Positions 31,793 through 38,867 of a DNA stretch of 41,264 nucleotides are shown piece by piece. The notes below the pieces were generated by a model. The model was given only the letters and a program-made list of their open reading frames with translations. It searched no databases and was not told the DNA's origin. A program made the translations under genes and the position numbers. This stretch comes from a virus: positions 1-41,264 of the IMG/VR virus record IMGVR_UViG_3300047552_000160. One strand, written 5' to 3'. How positions within the stretch are numbered: position 1 is the first letter of the stretch; every line of letters starts with the position of its first letter.

Positions 31793-32350
31793 TTAGAGTA
31801 GACCAGCTTGGCGCTTTAGAGCCTTGATATCTGGTGAATCATTACACTGAGTTGTAGTCATTGCTACACCAGCAATCTCACGCCACTCATTCAATTGTGC
31901 GTTAGGATCATTTGGATAAGCCTCGCGGTATTTCTTAGGACTTAGTTCAACACGAGCACGAATGTATTCCGCGGTGTTCTCGATCACTTCATCATCAAGA
32001 CGGATCTCCCAGTCTCGTAGATTTAGTTCAGTGAGTGGTTCTAAGTCGGAGATCATCTCAATGATGTTCTCTGGTGAATTACTACGGCGTTTAATCTCGA
32101 CGAACACCAAGAATTTATCCTTGGTAACTTCACCTGGTGACGTAGATGCGTCCATGACACATTCATATCCGCGCTCGAACCAACCTGCCAAGTCAAGAGC
32201 AGCTTCTTTGGACTTTACGGAAAAGTCAAGGGTAATACTGGCATCATCTGGGCCAATGTTGGAAGCATATCGGTCGATGCCAACGATTGGATAAATTTGA
32301 CGCTTTAGGTCACCTGCTCGGAAGCCTTCGTTTAATAGTTTCTTTGTCAT
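31793..32350 (-). CDS. Conserved virion-cluster protein of T4-like marine phages
   Basis: 185 residues from ATG 32350, chosen because GGAAGA precedes it; another ATG at 32362 overlaps the previous stop (TAATG). The first residues MTKKLLNEGFRAGDLKRQIYPIVGID, the SITLDFSVKSKEAALDLAGWFERGYECVMDAS stretch and the following LVFVEIKR match a conserved cyanophage protein that I recall being annotated as structural. The function is unknown. Confidence 0.75.
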   Translation of the reverse strand: MTKKLLNEGFRAGDLKRQIYPIVGIDRYASNIGPDDASITLDFSVKSKEAALDLAGWFERGYECVMDASTSPGEVTKDKFLVFVEIKRRSNSPENIIEMISDLEPLTELNLRDWEIRLDDEVIENTAEYIRARVELSPKKYREAYPNDPNAQLNEWREIAGVAMTTTQCNDSPDIKALKRQAGLL

Positions 32351-32361
32351 AGTGTCTTCCA

Positions 32362-32994
32362 TTAGAGTGGTGGTAAGCCGCCCATAGCGCCGTTCATGCC
32401 GCCTCCCATGCCTCCCATTGGGTCAGCGCCCATGCCTCCCATGGCATCTGCTGTGTCTGAGGTGTCTTCAGTACCAGATGCGTCGGCATCATCATAGTCT
32501 TTTTCATAGGCAGAATCTAAGTCTTCTAGTTCGATAGACTTATCAGCAAGGTCAACGGTACCTTCTCTAATATCATTCAACAAGGTCTTTGGCACAGTGA
32601 TGTTGACTAACCAAACATCTCGGTCAATCATCTTTGGGTACTTAGTACCAGCTAGGAAGTCATCTGGTGTTTTAATTTGAATTGGTGATTTAACTGTGGT
32701 CTTTTTAAACTCAACTGTGCAGCCAAGAGTAACTAGGCGTTTGCCACCACGTGGGTCTGGCATAAGAGACTTTGGCCACATAAACGTAGCTGATACGTCA
32801 TAGCGATTGACTTCTGGGCCATGAACTAGTTCGCCTAGTCCCCAGTTTTTAAACGTATATAGATCCGCCTCGTCTAGTACGCGCTCCACGTCAAACAAGA
32901 CAGCCATAATGCCATCACTAATCATGACGTTATCGATGTTTTTAACGATGTCTAGCCAACCTGGCGCATCTAATGCAGTGTATTTTTTGCTCAT
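32362..32994 (-). CDS. Conserved virion structural protein candidate with Met/Gly-rich tail
   Basis: 210 residues. The N-terminal domain (APGWLDIVKNIDNVMIS, LFDVERVLDEADLYTFKNW, LMPDPRGGKRL) corresponds to a cyanophage protein annotated as a virion component. An acidic linker leads to a low-complexity tail of GGMG repeats. A GATAAATAC late promoter lies four bases before the ATG and there is no SD; a second late promoter about 57 bases further upstream could give a leadered transcript. Confidence 0.75.
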   Translation of the reverse strand: MSKKYTALDAPGWLDIVKNIDNVMISDGIMAVLFDVERVLDEADLYTFKNWGLGELVHGPEVNRYDVSATFMWPKSLMPDPRGGKRLVTLGCTVEFKKTTVKSPIQIKTPDDFLAGTKYPKMIDRDVWLVNITVPKTLLNDIREGTVDLADKSIELEDLDSAYEKDYDDADASGTEDTSDTADAMGGMGADPMGGMGGGMNGAMGGLPPL

Positions 32995-32998
32995 GTAG

Positions 32999-33006
32999 TA
33001 TTTATC
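32999..33006 (-). promoter_or_regulatory. T4-type late promoter (GATAAATA), proximal
   Basis: GATAAATA followed by C, four bases before ATG 32994. It leaves no space for a ribosome-binding site. Confidence 0.7.
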
Positions 33007-33055
33007 TAGGATTAATAGAGTACACGAATATGTGTTTGTTCCCAGTGGAGCTCAG

Positions 33056-33063
33056 TATTTATC
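33056..33063 (-). promoter_or_regulatory. T4-type late promoter (GATAAATA), distal
   Basis: A second GATAAATA followed by CT on the minus strand, in the gap between the divergent phoH gene and the 210-aa gene. Confidence 0.6.
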
Positions 33064-33141
33064 ACTTTTTTACACTCCATTAGTAGCATTGTTTAGCTCT
33101 CTCCACCTCTTTAAATAGTTTGAGTTCACCAGGAGGTCTGA

Positions 33142-33936
33142 ATGAACGATACAACTAACATCAGGGAGTTAAAGTTGAGTAGAAAAACAAGTAGCGCTAA
33201 GCGCAAAGAGCAAGAGTATTACCCATCACGCAGTCAACGATCAAAGTATGCCGAGCACGAATCAAACACGATCAACTTCAATCCACAGAAGCAACGTAAG
33301 GCAGTCACCCTGGTACCAAAAACAATCAATCAAGAAGACTATATCATGGCCCTTCAGGACCGGTCAGTTGATGTGGTAATTGCTGGCGGCCCAGCTGGTA
33401 CTGGCAAGACATATTTGGCTACTCTAGCAGCTATTCAAGCCTATCGTAATAAAGAGGTAAGTCGCATTGTGATTCTTCGACCAGCTGTCTCTATTGAAGG
33501 TGAAGAGCATGGCTTCCTACCAGGTGATTTAACTGCTAAGTTAGCTCCTTGGTGCCGCCCAGTACTCGATGTCCTACGCGAGTTTTACAACATCAAAGAG
33601 ATTGAACATATGCTCTCAGAGGAGATTATCGAGTTCGCATCTCTTGGTATGGTTCGGGGAAGGACTTTTAAGAATACATGGCTCCTACTTGATGAGTCCC
33701 AGAATTCATCACCAACACAGTTAAAGTCTCTCTTAACACGTATTGGTGAAGGCAGTAAGTTTGTATTGAATGGTGATATTGACCAGTCAGACAGAATCGA
33801 CCGTGAGTGCGGACTAGCTGATTTACTAGAGCGAATGGACGAAGCTAACATAAGAGGCGTACAGGTGTGCCACTTTGATAATCGTGATATTCAGCGTCAT
33901 AGACTAGTTGGTGAATTCATCAAACTGTATAAATGA
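33142..33936 (+). CDS. phoH: PhoH-like ATPase
   Basis: 264 residues with the P-loop GPAGTGKT (83-90), ILRPAVSIEGEEHGFLPGDL typical of PhoH, the Walker B LLLDESQNSS, and the sensor LNGDIDQSD. PhoH proteins are RNA-helicase-like ATPases common in marine phages; their role in infection is not settled. The first 60 residues are a polar, basic extension. It has a strong AGGAGG ribosome-binding site seven bases before the ATG. It is the only plus-strand gene here and shares a terminator with the convergent nuclease gene. Confidence 0.92.
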   Translation: MNDTTNIRELKLSRKTSSAKRKEQEYYPSRSQRSKYAEHESNTINFNPQKQRKAVTLVPKTINQEDYIMALQDRSVDVVIAGGPAGTGKTYLATLAAIQAYRNKEVSRIVILRPAVSIEGEEHGFLPGDLTAKLAPWCRPVLDVLREFYNIKEIEHMLSEEIIEFASLGMVRGRTFKNTWLLLDESQNSSPTQLKSLLTRIGEGSKFVLNGDIDQSDRIDRECGLADLLERMDEANIRGVQVCHFDNRDIQRHRLVGEFIKLYK

Positions 33937-33938
33937 CA

Positions 33939-33958
33939 AAAGGGGCACCTGCCCCTTT
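33939..33958. terminator. Bidirectional terminator between phoH and the nuclease gene
   Basis: The perfect 8-bp stem AAAGGGGC / GCCCCTTT encloses a 4-nt loop, immediately after the phoH stop and overlapping the stop of the convergent minus-strand gene. Confidence 0.85.
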
Positions 33959-34421
33959 ATTGTCCACTGTGATATACCATCATCTGCGCAATTTCTGCTG
34001 GATCAATTTTAAACAGTGGCGCAACTGCGTCTTGTTTAATATCAATTATCAGCATTTTGTTGCCAGCACGTGTGATAATCTCACGGTATTTAAACGTCTT
34101 TGGGTCTACCACGTATACCCAACCTTGATCCGGATTAATGAATCGCGCATGTGGACTTGGTAGCGACACGAAGTAAAGCACGTCAACGTTTCTACACTTG
34201 TTGATTTGATTGGCGCGTATGGTAAACCCATTCTCCAAGATATATGGAGTTTGAGTTTTAACTTCTACAGTAGCGCCGTCGATTATCAGATCCTTCTTAC
34301 TATCATACGGGTCAATAGCATGAGTAACTACACTGCCATTCATGCTGGCCCAGTTACCCACACATATCTCACCCATTTTACCAAGGCGGAGCTTCTTTTC
34401 TTCTGAATCGAGTACTCTCAT
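33957..34421 (-). CDS. Putative PD-(D/E)XK nuclease
   Basis: 154 residues. A restriction-nuclease-like core is visible: helix with Glu (GKMGEICVGNW, E18), then KDLIIDGATVEVKTQ with D44 and E53-V-K55, which fits the D-(x)n-ExK metal site. The remainder (VDVLYFVSLP, WVYVVDPKTFKYREI) fits the following beta strands. It starts in an ATGA overlap with the HAD gene. Candidate roles are recombination, host DNA degradation or resolution of branched DNA; no family could be pinned down. Confidence 0.65.
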   Translation of the reverse strand: MRVLDSEEKKLRLGKMGEICVGNWASMNGSVVTHAIDPYDSKKDLIIDGATVEVKTQTPYILENGFTIRANQINKCRNVDVLYFVSLPSPHARFINPDQGWVYVVDPKTFKYREIITRAGNKMLIIDIKQDAVAPLFKIDPAEIAQMMVYHSGQ

Positions 34422-35002
34422 ACGCCAACAATCATTTCATAAATTTGCTTCCAGTTTTTAACAACTGGGATGCTGCCATCGTAGTCGAGATTGTGGCCGT
34501 GCTCCATGATCACTGATGTTAATCCGAGATTTTTACCAGTAACCGCATTGTCAACTAGATCCTCTAGCCAGAATAGACCACTGTCTTTATATTGAGCCAG
34601 CGCTGAATCTTTTGGTGCACCAGTATCCAAGAATACAATCTCTTCAAATACAGTTTCACCAAACAACTTCTCTAAGTTCATTTTACGAAGACGCTGAGCG
34701 TTTTTATTTTTACTCAGTGACGTGATTGCATGGAAGACATAGCCGTGCTCCTCGTGTAAACGACGAACATAGTGAATGGCATCCCGTAATGGTGGCAAGA
34801 AGGCAATGGCAGAACTCTCATTAAATGTCTTAATGAGCTTTAAGCCTTCTTCTTTGCTAATGTCGTATTGTTTATCGATGCCGTATTTGAATTGGGCGCC
34901 TTCTTTACGGACGTGACCTTGTTCTTCCATCCAGCAGTGGAATGGGTAGTCCCACTGAAGCAAGATTCCGTCAACGTCTGTAAGAATGATGTTACTGTCC
35001 AT
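34418..35002 (-). CDS. HAD-superfamily phosphatase
   Basis: 194 residues from ATG 35002 (GAGAG five bases upstream; an alternative ATG lies at 35014). HAD motif I is ILTDVDGILLQW (DxDG), motif II lies in HAITSLSKN, and the acidic motif IV is LFWLEDLVDN. A cap-like helical insertion lies between I and II. Such phage enzymes are often 5'-nucleotidase or nucleotide/sugar phosphatases, but the substrate is unknown. It is coupled to the nuclease gene by ATGA. Confidence 0.8.
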   Translation of the reverse strand: MDSNIILTDVDGILLQWDYPFHCWMEEQGHVRKEGAQFKYGIDKQYDISKEEGLKLIKTFNESSAIAFLPPLRDAIHYVRRLHEEHGYVFHAITSLSKNKNAQRLRKMNLEKLFGETVFEEIVFLDTGAPKDSALAQYKDSGLFWLEDLVDNAVTGKNLGLTSVIMEHGHNLDYDGSIPVVKNWKQIYEMIVGV

Positions 35003-35285
35003 CTGAACTCTCATTTAAGTTAGTTGCTGGTGATTCACTCTCTTGAACTTTTTCTAGTTGCTCAATTAAGCTAGGGTAAACTTCTTTGTAATACTCATTG
35101 AGTGATTCAAAAGTAGTTGGTACGACTTTGCCCTCGATAACACACTTGTTTACTTTGCGTGTTTTGTAGTCAATGATTACGTTGACCGATTGCAAGTCGC
35201 GTGGCTTAAGGCTCTTGGTAAAGCCAACTTGCTCGGTGATTTCTCCGCCAGGTTGACGGAGATAGGTGATGAGCAAAAATCTCAT
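34992..35285 (-). CDS. Small conserved phage protein, 97 aa
   Basis: The start is ATG 35285, preceded by GGAG and overlapping the previous stop as ATGA; the TTG further up is unlikely. The sequence RFLLITYLRQPGGEITEQVGF...SVNVIIDYKTRKVNKCVIEGK matches a small uncharacterised protein family that I recall in T4-like marine phages. It is alpha/beta with an acidic Ser-rich tail. Confidence 0.75.
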   Translation of the reverse strand: MRFLLITYLRQPGGEITEQVGFTKSLKPRDLQSVNVIIDYKTRKVNKCVIEGKVVPTTFESLNEYYKEVYPSLIEQLEKVQESESPATNLNESSDGQ

Positions 35286-35500
35286 TTGCAATTCTCCAAA
35301 TATTGATCAAATTTTGTACAGGCTTCATCAAAAGAGATAGCCCATACTTTAGCGCACATTACGCCGCCGTCGATAGTCATATCAAACGGAACTAGGCCAT
35401 TGAATCTGAAGTCCTCCGGCACAGGCGTAGTTACCAAGAACTCATTAAGCATCTTGGCACGATTGATAAAGTGGTCACAGATTTCTTTGGCCGTTTCCAT
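35282..35500 (-). CDS. Small hypothetical protein
   Basis: 72 residues (METAKEICDHFINRAKMLNEF...). It contains helices at both ends and a VPFDMTIDGGVMCAKVW strand pair. It is translationally linked to both neighbours (one base between stop and start upstream, ATGA overlap downstream). The family is unrecognised. Confidence 0.7.
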   Translation of the reverse strand: METAKEICDHFINRAKMLNEFLVTTPVPEDFRFNGLVPFDMTIDGGVMCAKVWAISFDEACTKFDQYLENCK

Positions 35501-35502
35501 GA

Positions 35503-35700
35503 TTAGGCTGCCTTCTTAGCTTCAGCGCGGGCTGCTTTTTCTACTGTGATTTCAGTGCGTCGAGCTTTGATCGCTTTAGCCATTTCACCAAGTGCCTTAC
35601 GAGCGCGAGTGCCAGCAGCCGCATTGCCCTTTTCGAACTTCTCGTGCTCTGCTAAGTATGCTTCTAAATGTGTGTTGATTTCAGTGTGTGCTTGTGACAT
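35503..35700 (-). CDS. Histone-H1-like small basic protein
   Basis: 65 residues from ATG 35700, chosen for AAGGAGA upstream (a longer frame runs into the previous gene). The sequence EKFEKGNAAAGTRARKALGEMAKAIKARRTEI follows the Hc1/histone-H1-like pattern (FxKGNxAAGxRARKAL) found in many phages. The Ala/Lys-rich C-terminus (EKAARAEAKKAA) supports nucleic-acid binding. Confidence 0.75.
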   Translation of the reverse strand: MSQAHTEINTHLEAYLAEHEKFEKGNAAAGTRARKALGEMAKAIKARRTEITVEKAARAEAKKAA

Positions 35701-35710
35701 AGTGTTCTCC

Positions 35711-35905
35711 TTAATTGTCAATTTCCATAGTGTTCCATTCTTTGATGATTGCAATAACATCATCTTCAGTTGGACACATTACCTTAGATGTCTTCCAATC
35801 GCTTTCACGATCTCGGCCACCTACCTCCACCATCCAACCATTGTCATAACGGTTTATGGTGATAGATTCATTTACTTTTGCAAGTTTTGTTAATTTTTTA
35901 ACCAT
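35711..35905 (-). CDS. Small hypothetical protein
   Basis: 64 residues (MVKKLTKLAKVNESITINRYDNGWMVEVGGRDRE...), with a beta hairpin followed by a helix (TEDDVIAIIKEW). GGAG lies before ATG 35905. Small proteins with the NGWMVEVxGRD pattern occur in other T4-like phages, as I recall, without a known function. Confidence 0.75.
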   Translation of the reverse strand: MVKKLTKLAKVNESITINRYDNGWMVEVGGRDRESDWKTSKVMCPTEDDVIAIIKEWNTMEIDN

Positions 35906-35916
35906 AATAGTCTCCT

Positions 35917-36846
35917 TTATTGATTAAGCTCAATGAGAGTAGCGGCAAGCGCAATCTCTGGTATACCTACTAATGGTAGGTTAGCTAGTCCATTGCGAAT
36001 AGTCACAATAGCAGCGTCTTTTTGTTCTTGAGTTTTACCCCACAGGTCTAAGTTATTGTAACACCATGTGTAGATGTTGTCTAGCTGACCTGGATTCATA
36101 CTCAAGTATTGTAATAAGATTTTACGACCTTCTAATACTTTGCCAGATTTGAATAGTGTGGTTGCTTCTACCAAGGTCGAATCTTCATCTGATGTGCCAG
36201 ATTGAACTGATAAGAGAGTACCAGTAGAGCTATTGTTTTGGACCTGATTTAAACATTTACGCAAGTCAGGATAAGTAGCGCCAACGTAGCTGTCTAGGGT
36301 ATCAAGATCAAATTCGATGTTCTCAGTGACCAAGACTGTTGCTACACGAGCAGTGAATTCAGTGCGCTCTGGTTTGCTGATGGTAAATGTCTCACAGCGT
36401 GATTTAAGTGCAGGAATAATCTTGTGTGGGTAGTTACAAGTAATCATAAAGCGGGCAACGTTAGCATATTGTTCAATCATGCCACGCAGAATTGCCTGCC
36501 CTGGTTGGCTCACGTAGTCACCTTCGTCTAGCAACACTACTTTGAATTTACCAAATGGCATTGTTTGACAGAATGCTTCTACACGTTCGCGAATAAAGTC
36601 TACCCCGTTGTCCCTGGACGCATTGATCTCTAATACGTCATATTCTTCGATGCCTAATTCATTGACGAGCACTTTAGCTAAGGTTGTTTTACCAGTACCT
36701 GGTGCACCAGCAAAGATTACATTAGGACAACTGCCTTCATCGACCCAGCCTTGAACTTGTTTTTGCTGTCGCTCATCTACGAACACATAGTCCGCGACTA
36801 GACGTGGCCGATATTTTTCAGTCCATAATTTATTTTTAAAGCTCAT
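35917..36846 (-). CDS. 44: Clamp loader large subunit gp44
   Basis: 309 residues (T4 gp44: 319). AAA+ features: WTEKYRPRLVADY at the start, Walker A GAPGTGKT (47-54), Walker B VVLLDEGD (103-110), sensor 1 FMITCNYPHKI, and SRC motif LKSRCETF with the arginine finger. With gp62 it opens and loads the gp45 clamp at primer ends. No gp62 gene was recognised in the window. It starts in an ATGA overlap with the upstream gene. Confidence 0.94.
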   Translation of the reverse strand: MSFKNKLWTEKYRPRLVADYVFVDERQQKQVQGWVDEGSCPNVIFAGAPGTGKTTLAKVLVNELGIEEYDVLEINASRDNGVDFIRERVEAFCQTMPFGKFKVVLLDEGDYVSQPGQAILRGMIEQYANVARFMITCNYPHKIIPALKSRCETFTISKPERTEFTARVATVLVTENIEFDLDTLDSYVGATYPDLRKCLNQVQNNSSTGTLLSVQSGTSDEDSTLVEATTLFKSGKVLEGRKILLQYLSMNPGQLDNIYTWCYNNLDLWGKTQEQKDAAIVTIRNGLANLPLVGIPEIALAATLIELNQ

Positions 36847-37220
36847 TTACGTAACAACTCCAAAGTTAAGATTTTTGAGATAGCTTCGCCCATGTTATCA
36901 CTGTCATTAATGATGTGTAGGCGTTGAGTATAACGGTCAGTATTTTGGTCATAGTGATTGTATTCCAAGATGTAACCGCCTTCTGCTGGGTGCAGAGTAA
37001 AGTTAAGCGAACTTTCTCTGTTGAAGTCAGCACGTTGTGATTTACTAATACCGAGTTGACCTGGTGAATTGAATTTAATACCGGCCTGTTGTGATAAGCT
37101 AAATGCGGATTGGCCCATTGCTACCATAGTTTTTTCTTCCTGTTCTTTATATTGACGATGCTCAGTTCTGAGTCGAGCTGGATACGAGTATTTTACGATT
37201 AAGTCATCAAGCCATTTCAT
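36843..37220 (-). CDS. Conserved phage hypothetical protein, 125 aa
   Basis: The N-terminal part (MKWLDDLIVKYSYPARLRTEHRQYKEQEE) is helical and charged. The C-terminal part, SLNFTLHPAEGGYILEYNHYDQNTDR...LHIINDSDNMGEAISKILTLELLRK, is a compact alpha/beta unit that I recall in T4-like marine phages. It is translated directly ahead of gp44, with an ATGA overlap. The function is unknown; gp62 would be expected near here in T4, but I see no match. Confidence 0.75.
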   Translation of the reverse strand: MKWLDDLIVKYSYPARLRTEHRQYKEQEEKTMVAMGQSAFSLSQQAGIKFNSPGQLGISKSQRADFNRESSLNFTLHPAEGGYILEYNHYDQNTDRYTQRLHIINDSDNMGEAISKILTLELLRK

Positions 37221-37326
37221 GGTGTACTGCCTTATATTGTGAGTGTGGATATTGTTCTTGGAGCCAGGCTAATAGTTCTGGCTCATATGGTAATTTAACT
37301 GAGTGATATTTGTTGGTGATGTACAT
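37207..37326 (-). CDS. 39-residue small gene
   Basis: ATG 37326 overlaps the GroES-like gene's stop (TAATG), and the frame closes at 37207 inside the next gene's start. The peptide begins MYITNKYHSVKLPYEPELLAW and has codon use like its neighbours. It fills the only gap in this operon, which supports it as a real gene. The function is unknown. Confidence 0.6.
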   Translation of the reverse strand: MYITNKYHSVKLPYEPELLAWLQEQYPHSQYKAVHHEMA

Positions 37327-37694
37327 TAGCCACTCACCTTGTCTGAGATAGTCTCATCTTGTGGTAAATGATCAGAGACCATCATGAGACCAGCTGGATC
37401 TACACGACGAAGCATATGTCGACCAGTCTCGTCTTCTACTTCGAGTCCGCGGGTCCAACGTCCATGCTCGACCAGAACATAGTCGTCTACTCGAATGTGG
37501 TGTTGGTCAGGACCTACGGCATATACTTGTGCCCAGCGTGGGCGAATGCCAGATGATTTGCCGTCATCGTTCGGCAAGATGATGTTACCAACAATGCGCT
37601 CTCTGAAGTTCATGTCCGCGACGATAACATGGTCACGTAATGGCTTTAACTGCGCTTTGTTGATACGATGTGGTTCAAAAGCTAATTTAATCAT
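37326..37694 (-). CDS. GroES-type co-chaperonin
   Basis: 122 residues. The Cpn10 fold is visible: LKPLRDHVIVADM (first strand), a mobile-loop-like segment with IVGNIILPNDDGKSSGIRPRW, AQVYAVGPDQ, and VDDYVLVEHGRWTRGLEVE. It would cap host GroEL, the job that T4 gp31 does for folding of the capsid protein gp23. A TTGTAT-17-TACAAT promoter ends six bases before the ATG and no SD is present. Confidence 0.85.
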   Translation of the reverse strand: MIKLAFEPHRINKAQLKPLRDHVIVADMNFRERIVGNIILPNDDGKSSGIRPRWAQVYAVGPDQHHIRVDDYVLVEHGRWTRGLEVEDETGRHMLRRVDPAGLMMVSDHLPQDETISDKVSG

Positions 37695-37734
37695 AGTGCT
37701 ATTGTATCGTGTGGTAGCCGGTGATACAATAGCA
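37695..37734 (-). promoter_or_regulatory. Symmetrical sigma70-like promoter of the GroES gene
   Basis: TTGTAT (37724-37729), a 17-nt spacer, and TACAAT (37701-37706), then six bases to ATG 37694. Both boxes lie in a perfect 12-bp inverted repeat (37697-37708, 37723-37734), so the same promoter can be read on either strand. Confidence 0.7.
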
Positions 37735-37748
37735 TTTGGATAAACTGC

Positions 37749-38057
37749 TTATTTTTTGCCTACTGGCTCTTCGCTGTCGAATTCACTCAGTGCTTCTAAT
37801 TCAGAATTGGATACGTCTGGTTGAATGGTAGGTGCACCGCGATTAGGACGGGATACTGCACCAGGATTAACTGTGGTGCGACCATAGGCTTCATTTACAC
37901 GGCGAGTACTGTCTTGTACTACACGATTCTCTGAATCTAGGGTATTACCAGCAGCATCTACGTTCATGTTACCAACTGCGCGAACATGTTTGTTCTTTGC
38001 CAAGAGTGCTGCCATGTCTACTGATTGACCCATTGCTGTTCTGTGATGTGTGCTCAT
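37749..38057 (-). CDS. Conserved phage hypothetical protein, 102 aa
   Basis: The sequence starts MSTHHRTAMGQSVDMAALLAKN and continues VRAVGNMNVDAAGNTLDSENRVV, a pattern that I recall from small T4-like marine phage proteins. The protein is polar and Pro/Arg/Asn-rich, likely disordered, with an acidic end (LEALSEFDSEE). AAAGGAAA precedes the ATG. The function is unknown. Confidence 0.75.
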   Translation of the reverse strand: MSTHHRTAMGQSVDMAALLAKNKHVRAVGNMNVDAAGNTLDSENRVVQDSTRRVNEAYGRTTVNPGAVSRPNRGAPTIQPDVSNSELEALSEFDSEEPVGKK

Positions 38058-38073
38058 TTTAATTTCCTTTAAG

Positions 38074-38583
38074 TTAACGGAGGAAGTCTCGGATATCTAA
38101 GTCATAATAAAGACTGTCGATTTTGTGGACTCCGATGAGGAACAAGACATAGGAAGCAACTGAGCTACCACGTCCTACACCCCATACTATGTTATTTACT
38201 CTGGCAGTATCAACAAAGAATTTTAAATACTGAAGTAATGGCAGGAGGTCTCTATCTACATAAAGGAGGAGCTCTTCGCCAACGCGCTGGAGCTGTGCTT
38301 CTGTCGTACATTGTTCTAGTAAGAATTGGACAATGTCTAGATTTTTATATTCTTCTGGCATCCAGATAGCTGCTTGGTTTTTGTTGTCAAATTCTTCGAT
38401 GGTCTCTGGTAAATTGAGAGATTCGTAGTGGACGAATTCTGCTGTTGACTCTAGCTCTAAGTGGGGGTCTACGGTGATTGGAATTTCGGTGACTACTGGT
38501 GCGACAAACTCGCGCCCGGACAGCAGAACATCGGTGATGTCTGCTTCACTATAAATGTGGTGTCCGAATTTGTCTATTTGCAT
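38074..38583 (-). CDS. DnaE-like (DNA polymerase III alpha) fragment protein
   Basis: 169 residues. The C-terminus, IVWGVGRGSSVASYVLFLIG...KIDSLYYDLDIRDFLR, is clearly like the bacterial DnaE motif ([34 protein letters not shown]). Preceding helices (AQLQRVGEELLLYVDRDLLPLLQYLKFF) fit the DnaE lead-in. The catalytic aspartate motifs, which follow this region in DnaE, are absent because the protein ends there. It is therefore not a polymerase by itself. A TTGCAT-17-TAGAAT promoter stops six bases from the ATG. Confidence 0.8.
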   Translation of the reverse strand: MQIDKFGHHIYSEADITDVLLSGREFVAPVVTEIPITVDPHLELESTAEFVHYESLNLPETIEEFDNKNQAAIWMPEEYKNLDIVQFLLEQCTTEAQLQRVGEELLLYVDRDLLPLLQYLKFFVDTARVNNIVWGVGRGSSVASYVLFLIGVHKIDSLYYDLDIRDFLR

Positions 38584-38618
38584 CGTGCTATTCTATCAGG
38601 GCGGGTGGTAGGATGCAA
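38584..38618 (-). promoter_or_regulatory. Sigma70-like promoter abutting the DnaE-like gene
   Basis: TTGCAT (38613-38618), a 17-nt spacer, and TAGAAT (38590-38595), then AGCACG and the ATG. The arrangement is the same as at the GroES gene (TACAAT, AGCACT, ATG), including the sequence of the six bases apart from the last. Confidence 0.65.
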
Positions 38619-38629
38619 CGTATTTTGGA

Positions 38630-38863
38630 TTAAGAGATGTCGATTTTGCCTTGAATCATATCAGAAGAGCTTCTGAACATTTCTTCTTGCTTTTTGCCTA
38701 ATTCTGTACGGTAAGATTGGAGGACCATTTGAATTTGATTTGCCATGGCGTAACGGCCTGTTGAACTGGCAAACGCTAGCTTCTTTGTGAGGGAAGCTAT
38801 GGTATCTGCTAGTTCATCTACGGATTTATCGGCGAGTGAGCCTACTAGTGGGTGGTTGATCAT
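38630..38863 (-). CDS. Small conserved virion-cluster protein
   Basis: 77 residues, helical (SVDELADTIASLTKKLAFASSTGRYAMANQIQMVLQSYRTEL), ending KIDIS. I recall cyanophage genes of this form near baseplate and structural genes. It starts four bases after the fibre stop, in the same transcript, without a convincing SD, so it may be read by coupling. The function is unknown. Confidence 0.75.
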   Translation of the reverse strand: MINHPLVGSLADKSVDELADTIASLTKKLAFASSTGRYAMANQIQMVLQSYRTELGKKQEEMFRSSSDMIQGKIDIS

Positions 38864-38867
38864 AGTA

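Noticed and set aside
36843-37220. Clamp loader small subunit gp62
   Set aside because: The position next to gp44 is right, but the sequence does not resemble gp62 proteins that I know; left as hypothetical.
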